From JANQEA01 sp964530075 (GTDB lineage Bacteria > Bipolaricaulota > Bipolaricaulia > UBA7950 > UBA9294): 8,312 nucleotides of DNA. This document shows positions 1 through 6,145 of this stretch, one piece after another. Position 1 is the first letter of the stretch, and each line of letters starts with the position of its first letter. The position numbers and the translations under genes were made by a program. The notes under the pieces are model-generated. The model was not told the DNA's origin, made no database searches, and worked only from the letters and a program-made list of their open reading frames with translations. Location of the stretch: positions 1-8,312 of the forward strand of contig CAZGXU010000067.1 of the NCBI GenBank assembly GCA_964530075.1, given 5' to 3'.

Positions 1-1073
1 AAGTCCGAGATCACGCGAGGGATCTGACCGAGGTCCGTTCCGAGCTTCAGCGTGTAGTGCGGCAAGGGCTTGACCAGCTTCGATAGGGTCTCAACAGCTT
101 CCCGGCCGGCGCCTGGCGAGGAGAACACGGTGCTCGGTATCAGCGCGTTCAGGCTTGCTCCGACTGAGCTCTCAGACAGTTCAGTGTCACGATGTCCCGT
201 TACGTGCGGGACCAGCACGGCCCGAACCGGGAGCGAGGCGGTCATTTGAGCAGGATAGCGTTTGTAAAGGAACGCGAACGCCTTCTGGTGTTCCAGCCGC
301 TTCAGATTCTCGATCATCGGCAAGAAACGGGGAAGCCGTCCCTCCAGGTGGGCGCCGTGCAGGGCGGTGGAGTTGTACATGCTGTAGGCACGGGTCGGCC
401 GTTCGTCGGTGCTCAGTAGGATGTTGTTGTCTCCGGCATAGAGGAGACCGGCTTCCAGGCAGGAGAGCGCGGTCGTCGACTTGCCCGACCCGCCTCTGGC
501 GGGCAGCAACACACCCCCGTCGGACGTACCAACAGCCCCTGCATGGACGAGCTGCCTGGCGTTGCGGCTCATCCACCAATAGAGGAGCGTCCGAAGCGGC
601 GATATCGTCTCGTAGTAGGTCACGTGCCTGGCATTCGGAACCCAGTAGAGAGCGAGCGCGCGATGATGGTCCAGCATATTGAGCGTGTTGTTCGCCATTT
701 GAACGATCGTCTGAAACCTCTCCGTGTTGAACCCCTGGATCAGTCCTTGAACGCCGTAGGCGTCGGTCGACCACGCCGGGGGGATCATCGGCACCCCGGT
801 CGATGCGCTATCCCAGATGCAGACTCTCAGGTCGGGCGAACCGGACGGATCCGTCGCAAGATGAGCCAGAGCCGTCGTCGTGGGCGGGATCAACGCATGG
901 CCGGCAAAGCGCAGACACACCTCGTATCCAGCGATCGTGAACGTTCGCTCAATCGATCCAGCCGCTTCTTGAGCGGCCAGAAACACCCGGCGTGCGTCCT
1001 CGAAAAAGACAGTCGGCCGACGGTCGCTTGTGCCGGCCAAAGCATCGATGCTCGATTCGGATCGAGGACTCAT
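1..1073 (-). CDS. HPr kinase-like P-loop protein, partial (C-terminus off the left edge)
   Basis: The frame is open from ATG at 1073 to the window edge, giving 357 codons without a stop. Residues 192-200 read ARGGSGKST, a clean Walker A motif. It is followed by a long helix and 'LLYAGDNNILL' (211-220), the place where HPr kinase/phosphorylase relatives carry an acidic pair after the P-loop; here it is Asp-Asn. Residues 1-180 form an N-terminal region I cannot assign. It starts 10 nt after the stop of the PqqD-family gene, so the two are co-transcribed. Known families pair HprK-related kinases with PqqD-like proteins in peptide-modification cassettes (for example the HPr-rel-A and SynChlorMet ScmC/ScmD families). 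From that I infer an ATP- or GTP-using partner of the PqqD protein; true HPr kinase activity is unlikely in this context. The GGAG upstream sits only 1 nt from the ATG, so initiation may depend on coupling. The end of the protein is missing. Confidence 0.85.
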   Translation of the reverse strand, partial: MSPRSESSIDALAGTSDRRPTVFFEDARRVFLAAQEAAGSIERTFTIAGYEVCLRFAGHALIPPTTTALAHLATDPSGSPDLRVCIWDSASTGVPMIPPAWSTDAYGVQGLIQGFNTERFQTIVQMANNTLNMLDHHRALALYWVPNARHVTYYETISPLRTLLYWWMSRNARQLVHAGAVGTSDGGVLLPARGGSGKSTTALSCLEAGLLYAGDNNILLSTDERPTRAYSMYNSTALHGAHLEGRLPRFLPMIENLKRLEHQKAFAFLYKRYPAQMTASLPVRAVLVPHVTGHRDTELSESSVGASLNALIPSTVFSSPGAGREAVETLSKLVKPLPHYTLKLGTDLGQIPRVISD

Positions 1074-1083
1074 TCTCCGAGAG

Positions 1084-1551
1084 TCATGGGCCGGTATCCG
1101 GGTTGTCATCGGCCAACTTGGGCCACCCGCTCGCATCGACCTCATGAATCGGGTCCAACAGGAGGAGTTCCTGCATGTCGGTGTACTTCTGCAATACAGG
1201 GGGGACAAACGGGAGCTTTCCTGGTGCTTCGGTCTTGGAGAGCTCGGCAGCGGACGCCGCGTCACCCCCCTCGACTCCGTCGGACCGGATCAACGCCTCA
1301 ACCGCCAGCTCGTCCAAGAGGTTCATCGCGGCCAGCTGAATCGCCTCGTACTCGCCTTCATATTTCACCGTGAGGCGGCCGATGATCTCACGGATCTGAA
1401 CGCCCTCTTGGACCGAAGCCCAGATGTCAGCACCAGCGTCACTCAGCGTATAGTAGTTGCCGCTTACCAGATCTATGATGATGGCCTCGCCGTCGATGAT
1501 CTCGCTGACGACTTGTGGCCCGCTCACCTTGAGCCGAGAAGTCTGCCTCAT
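1084..1551 (-). CDS. PqqD-family RiPP recognition element protein with precursor-like C-terminal tail
   Basis: 155 residues from ATG at 1551. I chose this start because GGGGAG lies 9 nt upstream and the PqqD fold begins within ten residues; the frame stays open upstream to 1707, but that part reads as non-coding. Residues 8-92 are the winged-helix PqqD/RRE domain: a hydrophobic strand (AIIIDL), 'SGNYYTLSDAGADIW' (30-44) and 'LLDELAVEALI' near the end of the domain. The family binds leader peptides of ribosomally made, modified peptides and delivers them to enzymes. After a polar linker (93-112), residues 113-145 form a second conserved-looking block, 'LPFVPPVLQKYTDMQELL' followed by LLDPIHEVDASGWP. 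This resembles a lasso-type leader (aromatic-x-x-Pro-x-Leu) more than a part of the RRE domain. It lies in an operon with the HPr-kinase-like gene 10 nt downstream. A GTG one codon upstream is an alternative start. Confidence 0.85.
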   Translation of the reverse strand: MRQTSRLKVSGPQVVSEIIDGEAIIIDLVSGNYYTLSDAGADIWASVQEGVQIREIIGRLTVKYEGEYEAIQLAAMNLLDELAVEALIRSDGVEGGDAASAAELSKTEAPGKLPFVPPVLQKYTDMQELLLLDPIHEVDASGWPKLADDNPDTGP

Positions 1552-1643
1552 CACTCTTCTCTCCCCTTGCTCCCTGACGAAGGCTCCCGTATGGAGAGCA
1601 TCACCCGGCGCTGCAAGCGTCGCCGGAGGGCGCATTCTGTCAT
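1551..1643 (-). CDS. Candidate 30-residue peptide coupled to the PqqD-family gene
   Basis: A short ORF runs from ATG at 1643 to a TGA whose A is also the first base of the ATG of the PqqD-family gene (TGATG overlap). It begins MTECALRRRLQRR and ends in SSGSKGREE, so it is basic with one Cys near the N-terminus and a Gly/Ser-rich polar end. TGATG overlaps are typical of translational coupling. Position directly before an RRE protein is where a precursor peptide often lies. Against it: I see no Shine-Dalgarno before the ATG, and the sequence matches no precursor family I know. It could be an uptake leader for ribosomes or chance. Confidence 0.25.
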   Translation of the reverse strand: MTECALRRRLQRRVMLSIREPSSGSKGREE

Positions 1644-1646
1644 TGT

Positions 1647-1928
1647 TCAGCCGCCATACCGGGATCGTACACGAATCGCGGCCCCTTGTAGAGGACTTCC
1701 AGGGCACGAAGGATGCGTGAGGCCCTCCTGACCCGAACGTCGCTGCCCCGGCGCCCTTCGCACCTTCCTGCAGGAATCACTGCAGCTGTCCTCACAAGGG
1801 AATTCGAAGACCTTAGCGTTGTGTCCGTCCGGGTCCTCGAGAACGGCCTTCACGCCGACGCACTTCAGCAACTTCGCATCGCCCAAGGCTCTGCAGGCGT
1901 CCGGTAGGGATCGCGCCCGAAGGCACAA
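1647..1928 (-). CDS. Weak Cys-containing ORF upstream of the PqqD operon
   Basis: This 93-codon ORF begins at a TTG and has no ribosome binding site. Its middle part has coding-like G/C third positions and an acidic Cys cluster, 'CEDSCSDSCRK', which might suggest a Cys-rich precursor. The last third (RRAPGQRRSGQEG...) looks like out-of-frame GC-rich sequence. It fills the 309-nt gap between the 30-codon ORF and the plus-strand riboswitch promoter. I list it because nothing else occupies that gap; it may be a gene remnant or not translated. Confidence 0.15.
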   Translation of the reverse strand: MCLRARSLPDACRALGDAKLLKCVGVKAVLEDPDGHNAKVFEFPCEDSCSDSCRKVRRAPGQRRSGQEGLTHPSCPGSPLQGAAIRVRSRYGG

Positions 1929-1952
1929 GTGCTTCGCTGTGGAGTAGGTGAT

Positions 1953-1981
1953 TTGTCACACGGGATGGCATGATGTATAGT
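1953..1981 (+). promoter_or_regulatory. Sigma-70-type promoter of the riboswitch transcript
   Basis: TTGTCA (1953-1958), a 17-nt spacer, then TATAGT (1976-1981): five of six consensus bases at each hexamer and optimal spacing. Predicted transcription start is near 1988, immediately before the riboswitch aptamer, which supports both calls. Confidence 0.8.
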
Positions 1982-1987
1982 GCATCC

Positions 1988-2077
1988 TCTCGAACTGGCA
2001 AACTTGGCGAAAGCCAGGGACGCAAAGTCACGGGCCTACGGGGGGGATCCTATGGTCGCCAGACTGCCGAAGGTTGT
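1988..2077 (+). promoter_or_regulatory. Cyclic-di-GMP-I (GEMM-I) riboswitch aptamer
   Basis: The sequence shows the core of the GEMM-I class in order. These are GGCAAAC (1997-2003), stem CTTGGC/GCCAGG (2003-2008 with 2013-2018) capped by a GAAA tetraloop (2009-2012), GGACGCAAAG (2018-2027), then the receptor arm with GGGCCTACGG (2032-2041) returning as CTATGGTCGCC (2050-2060) and ending CAGACTGCC. In known structures the GNRA loop docks into the second arm and the dinucleotide binds at the junction. A G is kept where c-di-GMP-selective members have it, so I favour c-di-GMP over cGAMP, from memory of the alignment. Transcription would start a few bases upstream. No credible ORF follows on this strand, and no U-tracted terminator lies directly behind the aptamer, so the output is unclear. 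Confidence 0.9.
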
Positions 2078-2262
2078 TCCGTATGGCGTACCGATCGCCG
2101 TTCATAGTCCTGTCTTCCTCCACATAGCCCGATCCTCTACCAAACAACAGCCACGCTTCGGGACTTTGGCCTTTCGGAGCGCTCCCACCGCAGCAATCAG
2201 CCGCGCTTTCCGGGTGGTGAAGCGCAGCCAAGCCGAAGCCACTGGAGCAGGGCAGCCTCCTG
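2078..2262 (+). other. ORF-poor stretch between riboswitch and structured region
   Basis: No gene I can support. A 128-codon open frame crosses this stretch, but it begins upstream inside the riboswitch and its product has no recognisable features. Small stems are present: GGCG/CGCC at about 2085-2099, overlapping the likely expression platform, and GCGCTT/AAGCGC at about 2206-2225. No poly-T terminator is visible. Confidence 0.4.
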
Positions 2263-2308
2263 CGCAGGCGCGATTGGGGGCGGGGCCATCGCCCGCCCCC
2301 AGCCTGCG
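2263..2308 (+). ncRNA. Long GC-rich hairpin in the riboswitch transcript
   Basis: CGCAGGC (2263-2269) pairs with GCCTGCG (2302-2308), and directly inside, after a 5-nt bulge, TGGGGGCGGG (2275-2284) pairs with CCCGCCCCCA (2292-2301) around a 7-nt loop. Together this gives 17 Watson-Crick pairs. No T-run follows, so it is not an ordinary intrinsic terminator. Confidence 0.6.
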
Positions 2309-2348
2309 TCACCCTCTCATCCGTATCACTGCGCCGGACATGCGGTCC

Positions 2349-2685
2349 CCGTCCAACCCGGGATGAAACGACGAGAGGGACGGAAGGGTTCTCCCGCAAC
2401 CTCCCGGCGGTAGAGAGGTTCGTCCCGCCGCGCAGGCCCGTTGAGTAGAACTCAAGGGAGCAAGCAAGGTGCGCCCCTGCATTGAGGAGGAAGCGGACAA
2501 AGCCAGACGCTCGGCTCCCGGAGAAGTCGAGCGTCTTTGAGGCAAATCCTGCGGGCGGAGGTGTTGCAGGACAATCCGAAGATAGCCGACAAGAATGACA
2601 GCGCCATGAAGGAGCCTTGAGGCTCTCGTGTAGACCGTATGATCAGCCTGTGTCGGCCTTCACAGTCGACGGGCCGGCCGAACAG
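2349..2685 (+). ncRNA. Candidate large structured non-coding RNA
   Basis: No believable ORF is present, but strong stems follow one another. They are CCGTCC/GGACGG (2349-2354, 2378-2383); AACCTC/GAGGTT (2398-2403, 2415-2420), whose loop CGGCGG (2405-2410) pairs with CCGCCG (2425-2430) to make an H-type pseudoknot; and GCAGG/CCTGC (2432-2436, 2476-2480) enclosing CCC-TTGAGT/ACTCAA-GGG. Next come a 9-bp stem AGACGCTCG/CGAGCGTCT (2505-2513, 2528-2536), TCCTGC/GCAGGA (2547-2552, 2566-2571), GAGCC/GGCTC (2612-2625), and a 10-bp stem with one bulged G (2648-2658, 2676-2685). It lies on the strand transcribed from the riboswitch promoter. The size, pseudoknot and compact hairpins make me think of HEARO/omega RNAs of IscB-type elements, but there is no nuclease ORF and I cannot verify the family. 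It could also be a remnant or a new class. Confidence 0.45.
2432..2480 (+). repeat. GAGTAGR hairpin motif, copy 1 (inside structured RNA)
   Basis: An outer stem GCAGG/CCTGC encloses a hairpin CCC-G-TTGAGT-AGA-ACTCAA-GGG with a triloop, followed by AGCAAGCAAGGTG. The same arrangement recurs at 6021-6075 and 7504-7559 with changed stem bases. The sequence between and around the copies is otherwise unrelated. Confidence 0.6.
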
Positions 2686-2865
2686 CGCAATCCGCGTAGC
2701 GAAGCCTGCCTCCATCCAACAAGGGCTCGCGAGGGCTTCGAACGAGGCGTGAGCTTCGGATGAAGACGTGTGCCCGGCGGTCCGTCGCTGCCCGGGAGAA
2801 GTGCGGCATCACGCCCGGTCCCGGCCGCTGAGCCACTCTTGGCACGGCGGCCTCATCGCGCTCCC
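2686..2865. other. Intergenic stretch downstream of the AOR gene
   Basis: No gene supported. A minus-strand open frame (2660-3454) crosses it but is a shadow of the AOR gene in another frame. Neither a MoaD/ThiS-like gene nor a ferredoxin gene, both frequent AOR partners, is visible here. Any read-through from the plus-strand riboswitch promoter would enter the 3' end of AOR in antisense. Confidence 0.4.
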
Positions 2866-4749
2866 CTAGCCGGTCCCGATGCCGTCGAGCATGTCGACCG
2901 CCCAGTCGAGGCTGAGCTCGAGCAGCTTGGCCCGGGTCGGGGCCCCGGTCTTCTTGTCCCATCCCTGCAGCTCGTAGTAGAGGTCGACCGCTTCCCGCAT
3001 CTCCTCCTCCGAGATCGACGCCCCCTCGACGCCGGCGAGCATCAGCGGCTCGGTGAACCGCGGGTGAAGCGCGTCGTCCGCCGGCGTGAATCCCTCGCGG
3101 GCGTTGTACAGGCGGGCCATCGCCAGCGCACGCTCGCCGACGCGGAGCAGCTCCAGGTCGCTGACGTCCCAGCCAGTGACTGCGTGGACGATCTCGCGGA
3201 AGTTCTCCAGGCGATACGGGAGGAACATGCAGAGACCGACGCAGTTGTTCAACACGCGCGCCCGGATCGCCGTCGCCGCGAGGACCGGCTTCACCGCCGG
3301 CAGCGTCGTCCGCTCCAGGGGGCCGGTGAAGATCCCGAACGGCTTCATCCGGGCCGCGCCGGCTTCCGACTCCACGCCGGAGTCGTGGAAGTTGTGCATG
3401 TGATCGGCGCCGGTCGGCGACGTGACGTACCCGACTCCGAGCCCGAACTGCCACCGGGGATCGTGCATCGGATACTCTTGGCCTTTCGCCTGGATCGCGT
3501 AGCGTTCGGTGCCGCGGCCGACCCTCCGGGCCGCGCGGAGCGACCCCTCAGCGAGGAGATCGCCGAGCCCTTCCCGCCGGGCAATCTGCTCGACGAGCCG
3601 GGTCATCACCCGGTGGTCGCCGAACCGGAGCTCCAGCCCGCCCGTCTCCTCGATCGTGAGCAGCCCGCGCTCGAAGGACTCCATCGCCCAGCCGATCGTC
3701 ACCCCGGTCGAGATCGTGTCAAGCCCGTAGGCGTTGCACAACTGATTGGCGTAGATCACCGCTTCGAGGTTGTCGATGCCACAGATCGAACCGAGCGACG
3801 CCAGGCTTTCGTACTCCGGTCCGCCGTAGGTCGGATCGGCCTTGTACTCGCCGTCGACCTCGACGACCCGCTTGCAGGCGATCGGGCAGGCGTGACACGT
3901 ATCCCGGCCGATAAGGAACCGTTCCGTCATCGTCGTTCCGGCGATCTTGCCCGCACCTTCGAACTTCCCTTCCCGGAAGTTGCGCGTCGGGAGTCGGCCG
4001 ACCTCGTCCATCTGGACGATCCCCCCACCGGTCCCGTCCTCGTGAAGGCCGAGCCAGCGGTCGCGGAGTCCGAGGACGTAGTCCACGATCTCTTTGGCCC
4101 CTTCCGGGTCCGCGACCTCGACGACCCCGGTCCCGCGCACCGCCACGGCCCGAAGCCTCTTCGCCCCCATCACCGCGCCGAGGCCGGTCCGGCCGGCGGC
4201 CCGGTTGACATCGCTGATCACGCAGGCAAACCGGACGAGGTTCTCGCCGGCGATCCCGCACTGGAGGACGCGGATCCTGTCGTCGGCGTGCTCCGCGCGG
4301 ATCGCTTTCTGCACTTCCGCCGTCTCCTTACCCCAGAGGTGCCCGGCGTCTCGGATTTCGGCCACTCCGTCCTTGATCCACAGGGAGACCGGCTCCTCGG
4401 ATCGACCGGAGATGACGATCGCGTCGAACCCGGCGCGCTTCAGCTCGGCGCTCCAGAACCCGCCGACATCGGCCTCGCCGAACGCTCCGGTCAGGGGCGA
4501 CTTGGCACCGACGGCGTGCCGTCCGCTTCCCGGGATCGGCGTTCCGGAGGCCACGCCGGTCGCGATAATGAGCGGGTTCTCCGGTGCGAACGGATCGATG
4601 CCCTTCGGCGCTCGCTTCAACAGCTCATGGGCGACGAAACCCCATCCGCCGTGGTACATCCGATAGAAGTCTTCGCTCGGCTCTTCGACCCTTGTCGTCC
4701 GCTTCGTCAGATCGACGTACAGGAGCTTCCCGCAGTAGCCGGTTGCCAT
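2866..4749 (-). CDS. aor: Aldehyde:ferredoxin oxidoreductase (tungsten AOR family)
   Basis: 627 residues, the normal length for the family, starting MATGYCGKLLYVDLT as AORs do. GGAGGTG lies 7 nt before the ATG, which fixes the start. The N-terminal pterin-binding domain shows 'SGRHAVGAKSPLTGAFGEAD' (75-94) and 'AGFDAIVISGR' (106-116); 'AGRTGLGAVMGAKRLRAVAV' (185-204) is another family signature. The 4Fe-4S ligands are C285, C288 and C292 (DTCHACPIAC) plus C507 in NNCVGLC. The family holds a tungsten (or molybdenum) bis-pyranopterin and oxidises aldehydes to acids with ferredoxin, or runs in reverse, in the cytoplasm of anaerobes. The substrate cannot be read from sequence. The gene stands alone: no ferredoxin, cofactor or transport gene adjoins it. 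The family call is firm; which AOR subgroup (AOR, FOR, GOR or other) is not. Confidence 0.95.
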   Translation of the reverse strand: MATGYCGKLLYVDLTKRTTRVEEPSEDFYRMYHGGWGFVAHELLKRAPKGIDPFAPENPLIIATGVASGTPIPGSGRHAVGAKSPLTGAFGEADVGGFWSAELKRAGFDAIVISGRSEEPVSLWIKDGVAEIRDAGHLWGKETAEVQKAIRAEHADDRIRVLQCGIAGENLVRFACVISDVNRAAGRTGLGAVMGAKRLRAVAVRGTGVVEVADPEGAKEIVDYVLGLRDRWLGLHEDGTGGGIVQMDEVGRLPTRNFREGKFEGAGKIAGTTMTERFLIGRDTCHACPIACKRVVEVDGEYKADPTYGGPEYESLASLGSICGIDNLEAVIYANQLCNAYGLDTISTGVTIGWAMESFERGLLTIEETGGLELRFGDHRVMTRLVEQIARREGLGDLLAEGSLRAARRVGRGTERYAIQAKGQEYPMHDPRWQFGLGVGYVTSPTGADHMHNFHDSGVESEAGAARMKPFGIFTGPLERTTLPAVKPVLAATAIRARVLNNCVGLCMFLPYRLENFREIVHAVTGWDVSDLELLRVGERALAMARLYNAREGFTPADDALHPRFTEPLMLAGVEGASISEEEMREAVDLYYELQGWDKKTGAPTRAKLLELSLDWAVDMLDGIGTG

Positions 4750-5075
4750 TCCGCTTCACCTCCATGACGTCGTGCGCTCCCTCCCGCGGGCTCCATCCCG
4801 CCCTCCTCGATCGGAGCGGCGGCCCAGCCGATGCCGGCGAGATTGCGACGCTCAGGCGTCCGCCATTCGCGCCGGGAGACCGAGCGGCTACATGTTCCAC
4901 GTTATGACCGCCCGAATCACGTCGACCTCCCTCGCGACGCCCGCGGACCGGCCCTCGATGAGCCGCGCGCCTCCGTTGCCGCGCGACCGATCCCATCCTT
5001 GGGCCGACCTGCACCATCAGCCCCTCCGAGCAGACTTTGCACGCCTGCATGGAGTCTTGTACTCTGTGAGCTTAC
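4750..5075. promoter_or_regulatory. Divergent intergenic region between AOR and diguanylate cyclase genes
   Basis: 326 nt between two genes read outwards. The AOR Shine-Dalgarno GGAGGTG is at 4757-4763 on the minus strand. The likely cyclase promoter is at its right end (separate entry). Several frames are open across it, as expected in GC-rich DNA, and none carries recognisable protein features. I found no clear promoter for AOR. Confidence 0.5.
5037..5065 (+). promoter_or_regulatory. Putative promoter of the diguanylate cyclase gene
   Basis: TTGCAC (5037-5042), a 17-nt spacer and TACTCT (5060-5065). Transcription would start near 5072, only about 4 nt before the ATG at 5076, which would give a nearly leaderless mRNA. 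That fits the lack of a convincing Shine-Dalgarno before this ATG. Confidence 0.45.
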
Positions 5076-6017
5076 ATGACAGCAGCAGAGGCACGTCACC
5101 GAAACACGCGACGCAAGAAGGCCGGCGTCGGAGACTCGGACGAGGCTCTCGAGGAGCGCGAGATCCGCTATCGCTCGCTCTTCGAGGGCGTTCCGATCGG
5201 CCTCTACATCACGACGCCCGACGGACGGATCGTCGACGCGAACCCGGCTTTGGTCGACATGCTCGGGTATTCCGACAAGGATTCGCTTCTCGGCACGAAG
5301 GCGGCGGACCTCTACGCAAACCCGGCCGACCGCGAAAAGGAGCGCGCCCTTCTCGCCCAGGAGAACGTGGTCCAGGACTTCGAGACCCGGCTCAGGAGGC
5401 GGGACGGAACAACGATCTGGGTTCGCGACACCTGCCGGATCGTCTGCGACGAGGACGGACAGGTCCACTCCTACGAGGGAAGCCTGCAGAACATCACCGA
5501 GCAGAAGGAATACGAGCGGAAGCTCTCCCACCTGGCGCGCCACGATCCGCTGACCGACGTCTACAACCGCCATGCCCTCACCGAGATCCTCGAAGGCGAA
5601 ATCAGCCGGGCGCGGCGCTATCGGCACCCGATCGGCATCCTGATGATCGACGTCAACCGATTCAAGGAAGTCAACGACCGCTTCGGCCACGGAACCGGCG
5701 ACAAGGTCCTGTGCCGTGTTGCGGAGGCGCTCCGCCGCTCCGTACGGGACTCCGACGTCGTCGTCCGCTACGGAGGCGACGAGTTCCTCGTCCTGCTGAT
5801 CGAGACGAACGGGGAGACCGACATCGTCAAAAGACGGATCCACTCGGAGGTGTCTCGGCGAGGCCAGATGAGCTTCCTCTCCGAGTTCCCCGTCACGCTG
5901 GCGATCGGAACCGCCTATTGGAATCCGAGCTCCGGCGAATCGATCGAACACGTCCTGAACCAAGCCGACCGGGCGATGTACGAGGAGAAGCGCAGATCGT
6001 CCCCCGACGTTTCCTGA
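5076..6017 (+). CDS. PAS-GGDEF diguanylate cyclase
   Basis: 313 residues. After a basic, disordered-looking N-terminus (1-25), residues 26-145 form a PAS sensor domain: 'RYRSLFEGVPIGLYITTPDG', 'VDANPALVDMLGY' and the PAC-like ending 'EGSLQNITEQKEYERKL'. Residues 150-308 are the GGDEF domain: 'LARHDPLTDVYNRHAL', the metal-binding 'IDVNRFKEVND' and the intact active site YGGDEF (232-237). RDSD at 224-227 lies exactly five residues before GGDEF, the canonical RxxD inhibitory site for product feedback. The enzyme should therefore make c-di-GMP from two GTP and be product-inhibited. No membrane segment is visible, so it is cytoplasmic, with an unknown ligand or cofactor on the PAS domain. No EAL domain. 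It lies 3 kb downstream of a c-di-GMP riboswitch on the same strand, with AOR divergent from it. Confidence 0.95.
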   Translation: MTAAEARHRNTRRKKAGVGDSDEALEEREIRYRSLFEGVPIGLYITTPDGRIVDANPALVDMLGYSDKDSLLGTKAADLYANPADREKERALLAQENVVQDFETRLRRRDGTTIWVRDTCRIVCDEDGQVHSYEGSLQNITEQKEYERKLSHLARHDPLTDVYNRHALTEILEGEISRARRYRHPIGILMIDVNRFKEVNDRFGHGTGDKVLCRVAEALRRSVRDSDVVVRYGGDEFLVLLIETNGETDIVKRRIHSEVSRRGQMSFLSEFPVTLAIGTAYWNPSSGESIEHVLNQADRAMYEEKRRSSPDVS

Positions 6018-6020
6018 CGT

Positions 6021-6075
6021 CGCACACCCCTGTTGAGTAGGACTCCACAGGGCAAGTGAGATGCTCGGGGGTGTA
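6021..6075 (+). repeat. GAGTAGR hairpin motif, copy 2 (behind diguanylate cyclase)
   Basis: It starts 3 nt after the cyclase stop. ACACCCC (6024-6030) can pair with GGGGTGT (6068-6074). Inside, CCCTGT-T-GAGT (6028-6038) pairs with ACTC-C-ACAGGG (6042-6052) around an AGG triloop, followed by CAAGTGAGATG. Stem bases differ from copy 1 but the pairing is kept. It could act as a 3'-end structure of the cyclase mRNA, though no T-run follows. Confidence 0.6.
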
Positions 6076-6145
6076 GTAGTCAATCGTGGTAACTGCACCC
6101 CCAAGGGGCAACCCTTCGACGGTCATCGACCGCTGATGGTAAGCG

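Noticed and set aside
187..774. A 195-codon minus-strand ORF and a 175-codon plus-strand ORF near the left edge
   Set aside because: They lie in other frames of the kinase-like gene, which has a Walker A motif and runs open across the whole interval.
1980..2366. A 128-codon plus-strand ORF over the riboswitch
   Set aside because: It begins at the promoter's end, before the predicted transcription start, and reads through the aptamer core. The product has no features.
2505..2540. Intrinsic terminator at the 9-bp stem AGACGCTCG/CGAGCGTCT
   Set aside because: Only a short TTT follows and the loop is long, so I treat it as part of the structured RNA.
2340..2700. Group II intron or IscB/TnpB locus
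   Set aside because: No reverse transcriptase, HNH or RuvC ORF is present and I could not find a domain V sequence; only RNA-level resemblance remains.
2770..4767. A 665-codon plus-strand open frame opposite AOR
   Set aside because: It is antisense to a firmly identified gene; its Pro/Arg/Asp-rich product is the usual mirror of GC-rich coding DNA and has no domain.
4772..6104. Long open frames of 422 codons (plus) and 395 codons (minus) over the cyclase gene
   Set aside because: Both are shadows of the PAS-GGDEF gene, whose motifs are unmistakable in its own frame.
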